Numbered from the stretch's first letter, positions 33,436-42,521 are shown. The stretch: DNA of 46,640 bases from Geobacillus thermodenitrificans subsp. thermodenitrificans DSM 465 (GCF_000496575.1 NZ_AYKT01000022.1:1-46640), one strand, 5' to 3'. The notes: generated by a model from the letters alone, not told the origin. Numbers and translations: made by a program.

Positions 33436-34428
33436 TTGTTGACAGCAATTACTGGTGCGATCGAATCAGGAATTATTTATGCCATTATGGCGTTAGGGGT
33501 GTATTTGTCGTTCCGTATTTTGGATTTTCCCGATTTAACAGTGGATGGTAGCTTTGTGACAGGTGCGGCGGTGGCGGCAACGCTGATTGTCAGCGGTGTT
33601 CATCCGTTGGTGGCAACATGTCTGGCCCTTTTCGTAGGATTCATTGCCGGATGCATGACCGGGCTTCTTCATACGATGGGGAAAATCAACTCACTTTTAT
33701 CGGGAATTTTAATGATGATCGCGCTGTATTCGATCAATCTTCGCATCATGGGACGTTCGAATGTACCGCTTCTCAATCAAGAAACGATCTTTACGAACGT
33801 TCAAGAATGGGGGACGAAAATCGGCCTTGAACCGGCTGTGGCGAAAACATGGGGAATTCTTCTGTCGATGACATTGCTTGTGCTGCTGTTTAAATGGTTC
33901 ACCGATTGGTTTTTGCAGACAGAAATTGGGCTCGCCATTCGGGCCACTGGCGATAACCCACGCATGATTCGCAGCTTTTCGGCAAATACGAATTTGCTTA
34001 TTGTGTTGGGATTAGGCCTTTCCAATGCCATGGTGGCGTTCTCAGGTGCGCTCATTGCCCAATACGGCGCTTTTGCCGATGTCGGCATGGGGATCGGCAT
34101 GATTATTATTGGCCTTGCTTCCGTCATTATCGGTGAAGCGATATTTGGAACAAAAACGATCGCGCGCGCCACATTCGCTGTGATCGGCGGGGCGATCATT
34201 TACCGGATTGTAGTGAGCCTTGCATTGCGTGCGCAATTTTTAGAAACGGGAGATGTGAAGCTCATTACGGCATGCATCGTTATTTTGGCCCTTGTTGTTC
34301 CGCAAATGGTGCGGCACCAACGGGAGAAAAAGTACAAAGAGGAAAAAAGGCGAGAGCGGGCACAAGCCTTTGTGGCTGCTGCTGCCGAAAGGGGTGAAGG
34401 GGATGTTGCAGTTAAAAGGAATTTATAA
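33436..34428 (+). CDS. ABC transporter permease (TrpY-type)
   Basis: The 330-residue membrane protein has about eight to nine helices and the LivH-like permease motifs GIIYAIMALGVYLSFRILDFPDLTVDGSF near the start and EIGLAIRATGDNPRM in the coupling loop. The C-terminus is long and basic (REKKYKEEKRRER). The start is TTG at 33436, nine bases after AAAGGA; the next codon is also TTG. Its 3' end overlaps the ATPase gene by 26 bases. Confidence 0.9.
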   Translation: MLTAITGAIESGIIYAIMALGVYLSFRILDFPDLTVDGSFVTGAAVAATLIVSGVHPLVATCLALFVGFIAGCMTGLLHTMGKINSLLSGILMMIALYSINLRIMGRSNVPLLNQETIFTNVQEWGTKIGLEPAVAKTWGILLSMTLLVLLFKWFTDWFLQTEIGLAIRATGDNPRMIRSFSANTNLLIVLGLGLSNAMVAFSGALIAQYGAFADVGMGIGMIIIGLASVIIGEAIFGTKTIARATFAVIGGAIIYRIVVSLALRAQFLETGDVKLITACIVILALVVPQMVRHQREKKYKEEKRRERAQAFVAAAAERGEGDVAVKRNL

Positions 34429-35197
34429 GATATTTCATGAAGGAACTCCGGATGAAAAAATAGCGCTTCAAAATATTAACTTAACGCTGCAAAAGGGCGA
34501 TTTTGTCACCATTATCGGCAGCAACGGAGCGGGCAAGTCGACGTTGATGAATTTGATTTCCGGAGTGCTGTTTCCTGATGAAGGAACGATTTCTATTAAC
34601 GGTCAAGATGTCACCATGATGCCAGAATATGTTCGTTCCCGCTATATCGGAAGGGTGTTTCAAGATCCGATGGCGGGAACAGCGCCGAACATGACGATTG
34701 AGGAGAATTTGGCGATGGCGTATGCGCGTCGTCAAAAGCGCACACTTCGCCGCGGAGTGACGAAAAAGCGGCGCGATGACTTTCGAGAAGCGCTCTCTAC
34801 GCTCCACCTTGGTTTAGAAAACCGTCTTCAAACGAAAGTCGGCTTGCTTTCAGGCGGCGAGCGACAGGCGTTGTCGTTGCTGATGGCGACATTTACTGAA
34901 CCGGACATTTTGTTGCTTGATGAACATACAGCAGCACTTGACCCAGCAAGGGCGGAGCTGGTGACTCACTTAACTAAAGAGATTGTTGCGCGCTATCAAT
35001 TAACCACATTGATGGTTACTCATCATATGCAACAAGCCATCGATTTAGGAAACCGTCTCATCATGATGGATAAAGGACAGATCATTTTAGAGGTAGATGA
35101 ACATGAAAAGAAAAGCTTAACAGTAGAAAAACTATTGGCGGAATTCCGACGCATCCGTGGGGAACAACTAGCGAGTGATCGGGCGGTATTGAGCTAA
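34403..35197 (+). CDS. ABC transporter ATP-binding protein (TrpZ-type)
   Basis: The 264-residue ATPase has Walker A GSNGAGKST, the signature LLSGGERQALSLLMA, Walker B DILLLDEHTAALDP (the family's DEHTAALDP variant) and the switch His in VTHHMQQA. It couples to the overlapping permease. Between its stop and the E1alpha start there are only 52 bases without a terminator, so importer and dehydrogenase genes are probably one transcript. Confidence 0.92.
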   Translation: MLQLKGIYKIFHEGTPDEKIALQNINLTLQKGDFVTIIGSNGAGKSTLMNLISGVLFPDEGTISINGQDVTMMPEYVRSRYIGRVFQDPMAGTAPNMTIEENLAMAYARRQKRTLRRGVTKKRRDDFREALSTLHLGLENRLQTKVGLLSGGERQALSLLMATFTEPDILLLDEHTAALDPARAELVTHLTKEIVARYQLTTLMVTHHMQQAIDLGNRLIMMDKGQIILEVDEHEKKSLTVEKLLAEFRRIRGEQLASDRAVLS

Positions 35198-35249
35198 TCG
35201 AGCGGTCAGATGCTTATACAATGAGCCAATCATGGAGAGGAGGAATGTT

Positions 35250-36320
35250 ATGGAACGGGACTTTCCGATTTGGCAAGTATTGAATGAAGAAGGAACAGTA
35301 GTGCAGCCCGAGTATCGCGAACGAATAACAAAAGAATTGACGATGGTGATGTATCGCCATCTGATTCGTACGAGAACGTTTGATAGAAAATGTGTCAGTC
35401 TTCAACGGCAAGGGCGCATCGGCACTTATGTGCCGTACGAAGGGCAAGAGGCATGTCAAGTTGGAAGTGCGCTAGCGCTCAACGATGAGGATTGGATGTT
35501 TCCGACTTACCGCGATCACGGGGCGATGATGACGTTTGGCCGGTCTTTAGTGAACACACTTTTGTATTGGAAGGGGCGGACAGAAGGGTGTGTTCCGCCT
35601 AAAGGGAAAAAAATCGTTCCGCCGAGCGTTCCGATTGCCACGCAGCTTCCCCATGCGGCGGGAGCAGCGTGTGCTGAGAAATGGAAGGGAACGAAAAATG
35701 CCGTCATTGTGTACTTCGGGGATGGAGCGACATCGGAAGGAGATTTTCATGAGGGATTGAATTTTGCGAGCGTTTTCAATGCTCCTGTCGTCTTTTTCAA
35801 TCAAAACAACCAATATGCGATTTCCGTTCCGATCACCCGCCAGATGAGGTCAAAGACGATTGCACAAAAAGCGTTGGCGTACGACATCCCTGGTGTCCGC
35901 ATCGATGGAAATGACGTGTTTGCCGTGTATTTTCAAACAGCTGAGGCGCTCGAACGAGCGAGACACGGAGGAGGACCGACGTTAATCGAAGCGGTAACAT
36001 GGCGCTATGGCGCTCATACGACGTCCGACGATCCGTCAAGATACCGTGACCAAGAAGAGAGCAAGAAACGGCGTGAAACCACTGACCCCATCAAGCGGGT
36101 GGAGCGATTGATGCAAAGGGAAGGCTGGTGGAATGAACAATGGGCAAATCAAGTACAGGAAGAAGTCAACGCGGAGATCGAGCAGGCGGTGGCTGAGATG
36201 GAGCGCTATCCAAAAGCCAACGCGTCCGACATGTTTGATTACGTATTCGCTGAACCGACGTGGACGATTGCTGAGCAGAAAGAGGCTTATCTTCATTGGA
36301 AACGGGTGATGGAAGGATGA
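35250..36320 (+). CDS. 2-oxoacid dehydrogenase E1 component, alpha subunit
   Basis: The 356-residue TPP enzyme subunit carries the thiamine-binding motif GDGATSEGDFHEGLNFASVF ending in NQNN, GRIGTYVPYEGQEACQVG near the start and WRYGAHTTSDDPSRYR. It decarboxylates a 2-oxoacid and passes the acyl group to the lipoyl arm of E2. Substrates of the family are pyruvate or branched-chain oxoacids; context here suggests phenylpyruvate. The ATG at 35250 follows GGAGGAAT; an in-frame ATG at 35232 lacks a site. Translation is coupled to E1beta through ATGA. Confidence 0.9.
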   Translation: MERDFPIWQVLNEEGTVVQPEYRERITKELTMVMYRHLIRTRTFDRKCVSLQRQGRIGTYVPYEGQEACQVGSALALNDEDWMFPTYRDHGAMMTFGRSLVNTLLYWKGRTEGCVPPKGKKIVPPSVPIATQLPHAAGAACAEKWKGTKNAVIVYFGDGATSEGDFHEGLNFASVFNAPVVFFNQNNQYAISVPITRQMRSKTIAQKALAYDIPGVRIDGNDVFAVYFQTAEALERARHGGGPTLIEAVTWRYGAHTTSDDPSRYRDQEESKKRRETTDPIKRVERLMQREGWWNEQWANQVQEEVNAEIEQAVAEMERYPKANASDMFDYVFAEPTWTIAEQKEAYLHWKRVMEG

Positions 36321-37315
36321 GTGTAAAAGTAAGCACAAAATCGCTCACACTCGTGCAGGCGGTCAATGATGCGCTTCGCATCATGTTAAAAGAGCGCGAC
36401 GATGTCGTTTTGCTCGGGGAAGACGTAGGAAGAAACGGCGGTGTGTTTCGTGCCACCGACGGACTGCTTCAGGAGTTTGGTGAGGAGAGGGTGATTGACA
36501 CTCCGTTAAGCGAGGCGGGGTTTACAGGTGCAGCGATTGGAATGGCGCTAAATGGCTTTCGTCCTGTTGTCGAAATTCAATTTTTAGGTTTTATTTATCC
36601 AGCCTATGAACAAATCATGACCCACGCGGCGCGTATGCGCTCGCGGACGAGGGGGCATTTTACGGTTCCATTGGTGATTCGTGCTCCATATGGCGCAGGC
36701 GTGCGAGCTCCGGAAATTCATTCAGACAGCACGGAAGCGCTGTTTACCCATATGCCAGGGGTGAAAGTCGTTTGCCCGTCGTCGCCGTATGACGCCAAAG
36801 GGCTGTTGATCGCTGCGATTGAAGATCCAGACCCTGTGCTGTTTTTAGAGCCGATGCGCAACTATCGGGCGTTCCGCGAAGACGTTCCTGAAGGAAAGTA
36901 TACGGTTGACATCGGCAAAGGAAAAAAACTGCGCGAAGGGGAGGACGTGACGGTCATCGCGTGGGGAGCGATGGTGCCGGTCGCTATGAAGGCGGCAGAA
37001 GCCGCAGCGAAAAAGGGAATTGATGCTGATGTCATTGATCTTCGTACACTTTATCCTCTTGACAAAGATATGATCGCCGAGTCAGTGCAAAAGACAGGAA
37101 GAACAGTGATTGTTCAAGAAGCGCACGCTACAGGTGGATTGGCCAATGATATTTTGGCTGTCATCAACGATACATCGTTTTTCTATCAAAAAGCACCGGC
37201 CGAAAGGGTGACTGGATTTGATGTCCCCGTGCCGTTCTTCGCTCATGAAGATGACTATTTGCCAACGCCGGCGCGTGTTTTGCATGCAATAGAAAAAGTC
37301 ATGAATGACTCTTAA
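36317..37315 (+). CDS. 2-oxoacid dehydrogenase E1 component, beta subunit
   Basis: The 332-residue partner of E1alpha has LLGEDVGRNGGVFRATDGL, DTPLSEAGFTGAAIGMALNG, the conserved RAPYGAGVRAPEIHSDSTEALF and VIDLRTLYPLDKDMI. The ATG at 36317 overlaps the E1alpha stop. No gene for E2 or E3 follows; a long terminator hairpin ends the operon instead. Either E2 and E3 are borrowed from another complex in the cell, or the pair works as a simple decarboxylase. Confidence 0.92.
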   Translation: MSVKVSTKSLTLVQAVNDALRIMLKERDDVVLLGEDVGRNGGVFRATDGLLQEFGEERVIDTPLSEAGFTGAAIGMALNGFRPVVEIQFLGFIYPAYEQIMTHAARMRSRTRGHFTVPLVIRAPYGAGVRAPEIHSDSTEALFTHMPGVKVVCPSSPYDAKGLLIAAIEDPDPVLFLEPMRNYRAFREDVPEGKYTVDIGKGKKLREGEDVTVIAWGAMVPVAMKAAEAAAKKGIDADVIDLRTLYPLDKDMIAESVQKTGRTVIVQEAHATGGLANDILAVINDTSFFYQKAPAERVTGFDVPVPFFAHEDDYLPTPARVLHAIEKVMNDS

Positions 37316-37438
37316 AGGTTGACGAAATGAAACGTCATGACAGACAGAAAGTAATGCCCGAGCAGACTAGAGGCGGCTCTCAGCAACGTGCTTTCATCCA
37401 ATCAGCTTTTGTACAGATTTTATGAAGGAGTAGTCTTC

Positions 37439-37527
37439 GGACGTTTTCCGTTGCACGGAGAGCATCCCCCTTCAACTCGTTGTTTTGTATAAAGGGGGGA
37501 TGATGCAAACGGAAAACGTCCTTTTTC
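37439..37527 (+). terminator. Long imperfect hairpin ending the importer-E1 operon
   Basis: GGACGTTTTCCGTTGCA (37439-37455) pairs with TGCAAACGGAAAACGTCC ending at 37521 (one bulge). Inside it ATCCCCCTT pairs with AAGGGGGGAT, and TTTTTC follows. The stem spans about 83 bases, unusually long for a terminator. Confidence 0.75.
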
Positions 37528-37896
37528 ATTGTTGTTCTTCCTGTTCCATCGCTCCCAAAAAGTCGTCTGTCGTAACTAAACGCCCGCGTGTGAAGTGCGG
37601 GCGTTTCATGCTTGTTTCAAGGATCTAAGCTTTGATGGAGACGCGATCGTCATTTATCGGTGTGGACAAAGTGTGAACGGATGAAGAAATGAGAAGGCGA
37701 ACAGCGGCTTGCTGCTGGCCGGCAAAGGTATTGGAGGGATGACAGCCTCGATGTGGCACTTTCTTCAACATGAGCGTAGGCGGGGATGAAAATTATATTC
37801 CGACCATTCATTATTTTTGTCAAAATAGTATTATTCAGATAAAAAGATAGAATCTCATTTTTGTTAAATAAATTATAGTTTTTTACAAAAAGTTTT
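37528..37896. other. Gene-free stretch before the peptide transporter
   Basis: A perfect 10-bp hairpin (AAACGCCCGC 37578-37587 with GCGGGCGTTT 37597-37606) is present without a proper T-run. The rest shows short open stretches, such as one encoding GIGGMTASMWHFLQ, that I cannot assign, then AT-rich promoter DNA. Confidence 0.5.
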
Positions 37897-37925
37897 TTGA
37901 CAATATAAACATAATAAATTATTAT
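37897..37925 (+). promoter_or_regulatory. Promoter of the peptide transporter gene
   Basis: -35 TTGACA (37897-37902), 17-bp spacer, -10 TATTAT (37920-37925), in a very AT-rich context. Confidence 0.75.
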
Positions 37926-37952
37926 AGTAAAAGAATTGAAGGAGGGGTTTTG

Positions 37953-39443
37953 ATGTCACCAATCGATAAGCGAGAAATCGCTGCCAGCGTTCCCCAGCGA
38001 GGCTTTTTCGGCCATCCGAAAGGGCTGTTCACGCTCTTTTTTACAGAATTTTGGGAGCGCTTCTCGTACTATGGCATGAAGGCCATTTTAGTGTATTACA
38101 TGTATTATGAAGTATCGAAAGGTGGATTAGGACTCGACGAGCATTTGGCGCTTGCGATTACGTCGATTTATGGTGCGCTTGTGTACATGTCGGGCATTAT
38201 CGGCGGCTGGCTTGCCGACCGGGTGTTCGGAACATCAAAGGCAGTCTTTTATGGCGGCATTCTCATTATGGCCGGTCATATTGCGTTAGCGATCCCGGGT
38301 GGGGTGGCGGCGCTGTTTGTGTCGATGGCGCTCATCGTCCTTGGCACAGGGTTATTAAAACCGAACGTCTCCAGCATTGTTGGCGATATGTATCAACCGG
38401 GCGATGACCGCCGCGACGCTGGATTCAGCATTTTTTACATGGGCATTAACCTCGGGGCGTTTTTGGCTCCGCTTGTCGTCGGCACGGCCGGCATGAAATA
38501 CAACTTCCATCTTGGTTTCGGGCTCGCAGCTGTTGGAATGTTTCTTGGGCTTATTGTATTTGTGGCGACAAGAAAGAAAAATCTCGGGTTGGCTGGGACG
38601 TATGTACCGAACCCGCTGACGCCAGCTGAAAAGAAAAAAACGACTGTGATCGTTGCGGTTGCAGCGATTGTCATTGCTGTATTGCTTGCTATCTTGATTC
38701 CAAACGGTTGGTTTACCATTGAAACGTTTATTTCGCTTGTTGGTATTTTAGGTATCATCATTCCAACTATTTATTTTGTCGTGATGTACCGCAGCCCGAA
38801 GACGACGGACGAAGAGCGGTCGCGCGTCATTGCTTACATACCGCTGTTTGTCGCTTCGGCGATGTTTTGGGCCATCCAAGAACAAGGTTCGACCATTTTG
38901 GCGAATTATGCCGATAAACGGACACAGTTGGATGTTGCTGGCATTCATCTTTCACCGGCTTGGTTCCAATCGCTGAACCCGTTGTTTATTATCACCTTAG
39001 CACCAGTATTCGCTTGGATGTGGGTGAAACTTGGTAAACGGCAGCCGACGATTCCGCAAAAATTTGCTCTTGGTCTTTTGCTTGCTGGCCTGTCGTTTAT
39101 CGTCATCCTTGTACCAGGTTATTTCAGCGCCGGAGAACTCGTCCATCCGATTTGGCTTGTGTTGAGCTATTTCATCGTCGTGCTCGGTGAGCTTTGTCTG
39201 TCGCCAGTCGGCCTGTCGGCAACGACGAAACTCGCCCCTGCGGCGTTTTCGGCGCAAACAATGAGCCTTTGGTTTTTATCGAACGCTGCAGCGCAAGCGA
39301 TCAACGCCCAACTCGTCCGTTTTTACACGCCGGAAAACGAAACGGCGTATTTTGGCACGATCGGCGGGGCGGCCATCGTATTGAGTCTCATCTTATTCGC
39401 GCTAGCGCCAAGCATCCAGCGATTGATGAGAGGAGTTCGTTAA
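37953..39443 (+). CDS. dtpT: Proton-dependent di-/tripeptide transporter (POT family)
   Basis: This membrane symporter of about 496 residues has 12-14 helices. The POT signature FTEFWERFSYYGMKAILVYYM is at the start, with the ExxERFxYYG proton-coupling motif, then GGWLADRVFG, LLKPNVSSIVGDMY, the FYMGINLGAFLAP signature and the C-terminal GELCLSPVGLSATTKLAP. It imports short peptides using the proton gradient. The ATG at 37953 has GGAGGGG five bases upstream; a TTG directly before it is also in frame. It is monocistronic. Confidence 0.93.
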   Translation: MSPIDKREIAASVPQRGFFGHPKGLFTLFFTEFWERFSYYGMKAILVYYMYYEVSKGGLGLDEHLALAITSIYGALVYMSGIIGGWLADRVFGTSKAVFYGGILIMAGHIALAIPGGVAALFVSMALIVLGTGLLKPNVSSIVGDMYQPGDDRRDAGFSIFYMGINLGAFLAPLVVGTAGMKYNFHLGFGLAAVGMFLGLIVFVATRKKNLGLAGTYVPNPLTPAEKKKTTVIVAVAAIVIAVLLAILIPNGWFTIETFISLVGILGIIIPTIYFVVMYRSPKTTDEERSRVIAYIPLFVASAMFWAIQEQGSTILANYADKRTQLDVAGIHLSPAWFQSLNPLFIITLAPVFAWMWVKLGKRQPTIPQKFALGLLLAGLSFIVILVPGYFSAGELVHPIWLVLSYFIVVLGELCLSPVGLSATTKLAPAAFSAQTMSLWFLSNAAAQAINAQLVRFYTPENETAYFGTIGGAAIVLSLILFALAPSIQRLMRGVR

Positions 39444-39500
39444 TCGCGATTGGATGATGGTTTGTCGTTACTTAGTGAAAAGAATGGAATTCAAAAGCAG

Positions 39501-39532
39501 GACGCTCTGCGTTAGCAGGGCGTCTTTTTTTA
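39501..39532 (+). terminator. Terminator of the peptide transporter gene
   Basis: GACGC and CTGC pair with GCAG and GCGTC around loop GTTA, followed by eight Ts. Confidence 0.88.
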
Positions 39533-39570
39533 CCCTAAAAACTCTTCTCGTAAATCAAAAAATAGGTCTA

Positions 39571-40435
39571 GACAGTATTTACAATAAACATGCATTTCAC
39601 GAGGCCGAGCTCGATCCAAAGAAGCCCCCCGCTTACCTACAGTGAGCTGAAAGAAGCTGAGAAAAAGCTGACGAAGAAGGAAACGAAACAGTGCAATACG
39701 GATTTTCAATGTTGAACTACGGCGGGTTTTTTGAAGAAATGGTGGCGGTGTAAGGGGGATTGGATGTGAACAGTGATAACGGTCGAAGCGGCGATGCAAC
39801 GAAGGCAGTGTTTAATAAAGAGGAAGGAAAACGGGTGTTTGAGCTGATCCGCAACATGCACCGGGGCGGCACGTTTTATCACGCCGGTCAAAACTGGGAT
39901 GATATGCGCGCCGCTTTTCAAGTGGGGAAAGTGGCGATGTACTTGGATTTGTCCGCTGGTGTCAAAACAGTGATCAATCATTCACCGTTTGATGTTGGTG
40001 TCTCCTATTTGCCTGTTCCGGATGGGGTCAAACGCCAAGGGGTCAATTATCGGAGGAGTCTCGCTTTGGATGATAAAAGGAAGCAGCGAAGCGGAATAAA
40101 AGGCGGCGTGGGAGTTCATGAAATACTTGACAACCGCTCCGGTTCAAGCCGAGTGGCATGTGCGGACGGGTTATTTTGCCATCCACCCGGTAGCCTATGA
40201 GGAACCGCTTGTCAAAGATGAATGGCACAGATACCTGCAGTTAAAAGTGACCGTCGATCAACTGCATGGAACAAAATCAACCCCTGCCACCCAAGGGGCG
40301 CTCATCACGGTCTTTCCGGAATCGCGGCAACGTATCGTGAAGGCGATGGAACGGTTATACGAAGGAGTTGACGCGCAAGATACCCTCAATAAAGCAGTGG
40401 AAGCAACGAGTCGAGCATTGCAAGGGGAGAATTGA
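39571..40435 (+). pseudogene. ugpB: ugpB-like sugar/glycerol-3-phosphate binding protein pseudogene
   Basis: Fragments in shifting frames rebuild about 290 residues of an extracellular solute-binding protein: YNKHAFHEAELDPKKPP, TYSELKEAEKKLTKK, VQYGFSMLNYGGFFEEMVAV, then KAVFNKEEGKRVFELIRNMH and FYHAGQNWDDMRAAF, and finally MKYLTTAPVQAEWHVRTGYF to the natural end. The reading is broken by frameshifts near 39630 and 40046 and by TAA at 39751 and 40097, both consistent with CAA-to-TAA changes. The N-terminal third and signal peptide are gone, directly against the transporter terminator. No permease or ATPase genes accompany it. Confidence 0.85.
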
Positions 40436-40462
40436 TGGAATTGACGTATGAGGATGCAAGCA

Positions 40463-40494
40463 AAGCCACACGGGGCTATCTCGTGTGGCTTTTT
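40463..40494 (+). terminator. Terminator of the ugpB-like pseudogene
   Basis: A perfect 10-bp stem AAGCCACACG/CGTGTGGCTT (40463-40472 and 40482-40491) is followed by TTTTT. Confidence 0.88.
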
Positions 40495-40559
40495 GATGAA
40501 TCGGTTGATTTTCTTTCAGCCCATGAAGCTTTTCTTCCTGTTTGTCCATTCGTTTCTTC

Positions 40560-40735
40560 TTTATTTTATTTTACTGCCTCTACTTCTTGTCTCATAGTGT
40601 CCATATCCCGTTTCTATCTTGCTTCATGTTTTCATGTCTTGTTTCATGGCGTTCATATCTTGCTTCGTCGTCTGTATGCCCTGCTCCATCGCTGCCATAT
40701 CGTTCGCAATGTTTCGCATAAGGTTGGCTAACTAA
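40560..40735 (-). pseudogene. Coiled-coil protein remnant with MKQDM repeats
   Basis: The minus strand reads MRNIANDMAAMEQGIQTTKQ, then DMNAMKQDMK, then a stop. After frame changes it continues DMDTMRQEVEAVK and stops at TAA. A stop also lies just upstream of the first Met. The heptad-like pattern and direct repeats around ATGAAACAAGAC suggest a broken coiled-coil gene. Family not assigned. Confidence 0.4.
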
Positions 40736-40817
40736 TGAAGAAGCTGCCTTGTGTGAGTACGCCTTTTTCCATCGGATCGTTTCGGACATTACCCGAGCAG
40801 AAAGGGGAGTACAAAGT

Positions 40818-40955
40818 GTGGAATTAGCGAGGAAATACATACATATTCATTATACCAAAGATAAGGGGGGCATCGCCCGTAAATGGTTCACCATTCATGA
40901 GATAAAAAAGAATGACAAAAAAGGAAGACAAGGGAAAATCGTCGAAAAAGTATAA
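40818..40955 (+). CDS. Possible 45-residue basic ORF
   Basis: GTG at 40818 lies eight bases after AAAGGGGAG and opens a lysine-rich frame (ELARKYIHIHYTKDKGGIAR and onward). The good ribosome site is the only support; the product is not recognised. The remaining bases between 40495 and 41073 hold only the coiled-coil remnant. Confidence 0.3.
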   Translation: MELARKYIHIHYTKDKGGIARKWFTIHEIKKNDKKGRQGKIVEKV

Positions 40956-41073
40956 AACTGATCATTTGGTGGCTTAGACGGTCGGGAAAGGGAGGAGCGG
41001 GTGTATCATGGGCTGAATTTTCGGCGTTCTGCTTGCATGAGGAAAGACCGATTGGTAGATAGGGGAATGGGGA

Positions 41074-42204
41074 ATGAATGCATTGGTTAGGGGAAGAAAT
41101 GCAGCACTTATATTGATTTTATCGCTATGTTTATTTTCATGCAGCAATGCCTCTGAGCGTGGCGCTCAAGAGGTGTTAGCGACAGGGAGCGAGGCGACAA
41201 AGCCGGTGGCTGCGCATCCGCCGCTGCCCAGTCCAGCTGACAAAGCGGCTATAGCACGTGCCTCACAGGTGAGCATCACGTTAAGTGCAGCGGGCGATGT
41301 GACGCTTGGACGCGACGAAAATTACGGTTATATGTATTCGTTTGACGATGAAGCGAAGAAGCATGGCTTGCGCTACTTTACAAAATATATTGAGCCGATC
41401 TTCCAAAAAGATGATTTTACGACTGTCAACTTGGAAACGACGCTGACGACTGCGACGCGCAAGGCCAACAAACAATTTCGTTTCCGCGGTGATCCGAGCT
41501 ATGCGAAAATTTTAACTTATGGCGGCATTGACGCTGTCAACTTGGCCAACAATCATACGTACGATTACTTGCAACAAGGGTATAACGATACGATTGCCAA
41601 TCTAAAAAAAGAAAAGATCGGCTATTTCGGTCGGACGCTCCGGCTGATGAAAACTGTCAAAGGCATTCAAATTGGAGCGCTTGGCTATGAAGGCTGGAGC
41701 GATACAAGTACATTGCGCAAACAAATTGCCGATGACATTCTCGCCTTACGAAACGAAGGAGCCGATCTCGTTCTCATTCATTTCCATTGGGGAGTGGAAC
41801 GAAGCTATGTGCCAAACAGCACACAAAAAGCGCTCGGCCGCTTTGCGATTGACAGCGGCGCCGATTTAGTTGTCGGCCACCATCCGCACGTCGTTCAAGG
41901 AATTGAAGAGTATAAAGGCAAAATGATTGTTTACAGCCTCGGTAACTTTATATTTGGCGGAAACAAAAACCCGAGCGACAAAGATACGTTTGTCTTCCAG
42001 CAGACGTTTTATTTCCAAAACGGCGAGCAGACCGAGAAGAAAGAAATTCGCATCATCCCGTTTTGTATTTCGTCGGTGACAACAAGAAACAATTATCAAC
42101 CGATGCCGCTTACGGGAAAAGAAGCAAACCGAGTGAAAGAGAAAATTATCTCATTGTCGGCAAAAATTAAACCGCCGACATGGACAGCGTACGAAGTGAA
42201 GTAA
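41074..42204 (+). CDS. CapA-family (poly-gamma-glutamate/capsule synthesis) lipoprotein
   Basis: The 376-residue protein has a hydrophobic signal segment ending in a lipobox-like LFSC (C23), a spacer of about 45 residues, and a calcineurin-like metallophosphoesterase domain of the PGA_cap family: TLSAAGDVTLGRD, VNLETTLT, FRGDPSYAKIL, VNLANNHTYDY, IHFHWGVE, VGHHPHVVQGIE and VYSLGNFIFGG. Members are membrane-anchored hydrolases linked to poly-gamma-glutamate or envelope polymers. No capB/capC genes are near, so capsule synthesis is unlikely, and a wall-related hydrolase is more plausible. The Phe at the -3 lipobox region is unusual. Confidence 0.88.
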   Translation: MNALVRGRNAALILILSLCLFSCSNASERGAQEVLATGSEATKPVAAHPPLPSPADKAAIARASQVSITLSAAGDVTLGRDENYGYMYSFDDEAKKHGLRYFTKYIEPIFQKDDFTTVNLETTLTTATRKANKQFRFRGDPSYAKILTYGGIDAVNLANNHTYDYLQQGYNDTIANLKKEKIGYFGRTLRLMKTVKGIQIGALGYEGWSDTSTLRKQIADDILALRNEGADLVLIHFHWGVERSYVPNSTQKALGRFAIDSGADLVVGHHPHVVQGIEEYKGKMIVYSLGNFIFGGNKNPSDKDTFVFQQTFYFQNGEQTEKKEIRIIPFCISSVTTRNNYQPMPLTGKEANRVKEKIISLSAKIKPPTWTAYEVK

Positions 42205-42207
42205 AAC

Positions 42208-42235
42208 GGATGGTCTTCTGTTTCGGCCATCCTTT
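42208..42235 (+). terminator. Weak terminator after the CapA-family gene
   Basis: GGATGG (42208-42213) pairs with CCATCC (42227-42232), followed by TTT. Confidence 0.5.
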
Positions 42236-42521
42236 CACGTTTGGACAAGTTTCCATTTTATAGCTAAGGCGCTCCCAACCGCTATGAAGCTTGCCCCCCC
42301 AAGAGAGGCACCATTCGTTGCCGGTTCGTTTTTATCTGCGTGCTTGCGCCTCCTTTTTCCTCTTTTTCACCATACGCCCAAATATCGTTTTCGACTGTTA
42401 TGCATCTTTTTAGCCAATTCGGGCCGTTCATGTCCGCTAACGTTTTCCACGTATGACTTTCCATCAGCAACGTATATTAACCGTTGAACAGGAGCCGCTA
42501 GGCAAAGGAGGTGTATGTGTG
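42236..42521. other. Gene-poor stretch with a possible antisense coding scrap
   Basis: On the minus strand between about 42370 and 42500 an open stretch reads IYVADGKSYVENVSGHERPE then LAKKMHNSRKRYLGVW and a stop. It lacks a start and a ribosome site, so it looks like a gene remnant rather than an active gene. Nothing else is visible here. Confidence 0.3.

Noticed and set aside
37829-37845. CodY-like box upstream of the peptide transporter
   Set aside because: About five mismatches from the 15-base consensus in AT-rich DNA, too weak to list.
40432-40731. 99-residue open frame after the ugpB-like pseudogene
   Set aside because: It runs through a perfect terminator hairpin and is antisense to the coiled-coil remnant.
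42282-42470. 62-residue minus-strand open frame
   Set aside because: It is out of frame with the more gene-like scrap (YVADGKSYVEN) on the same strand and has no ribosome site.
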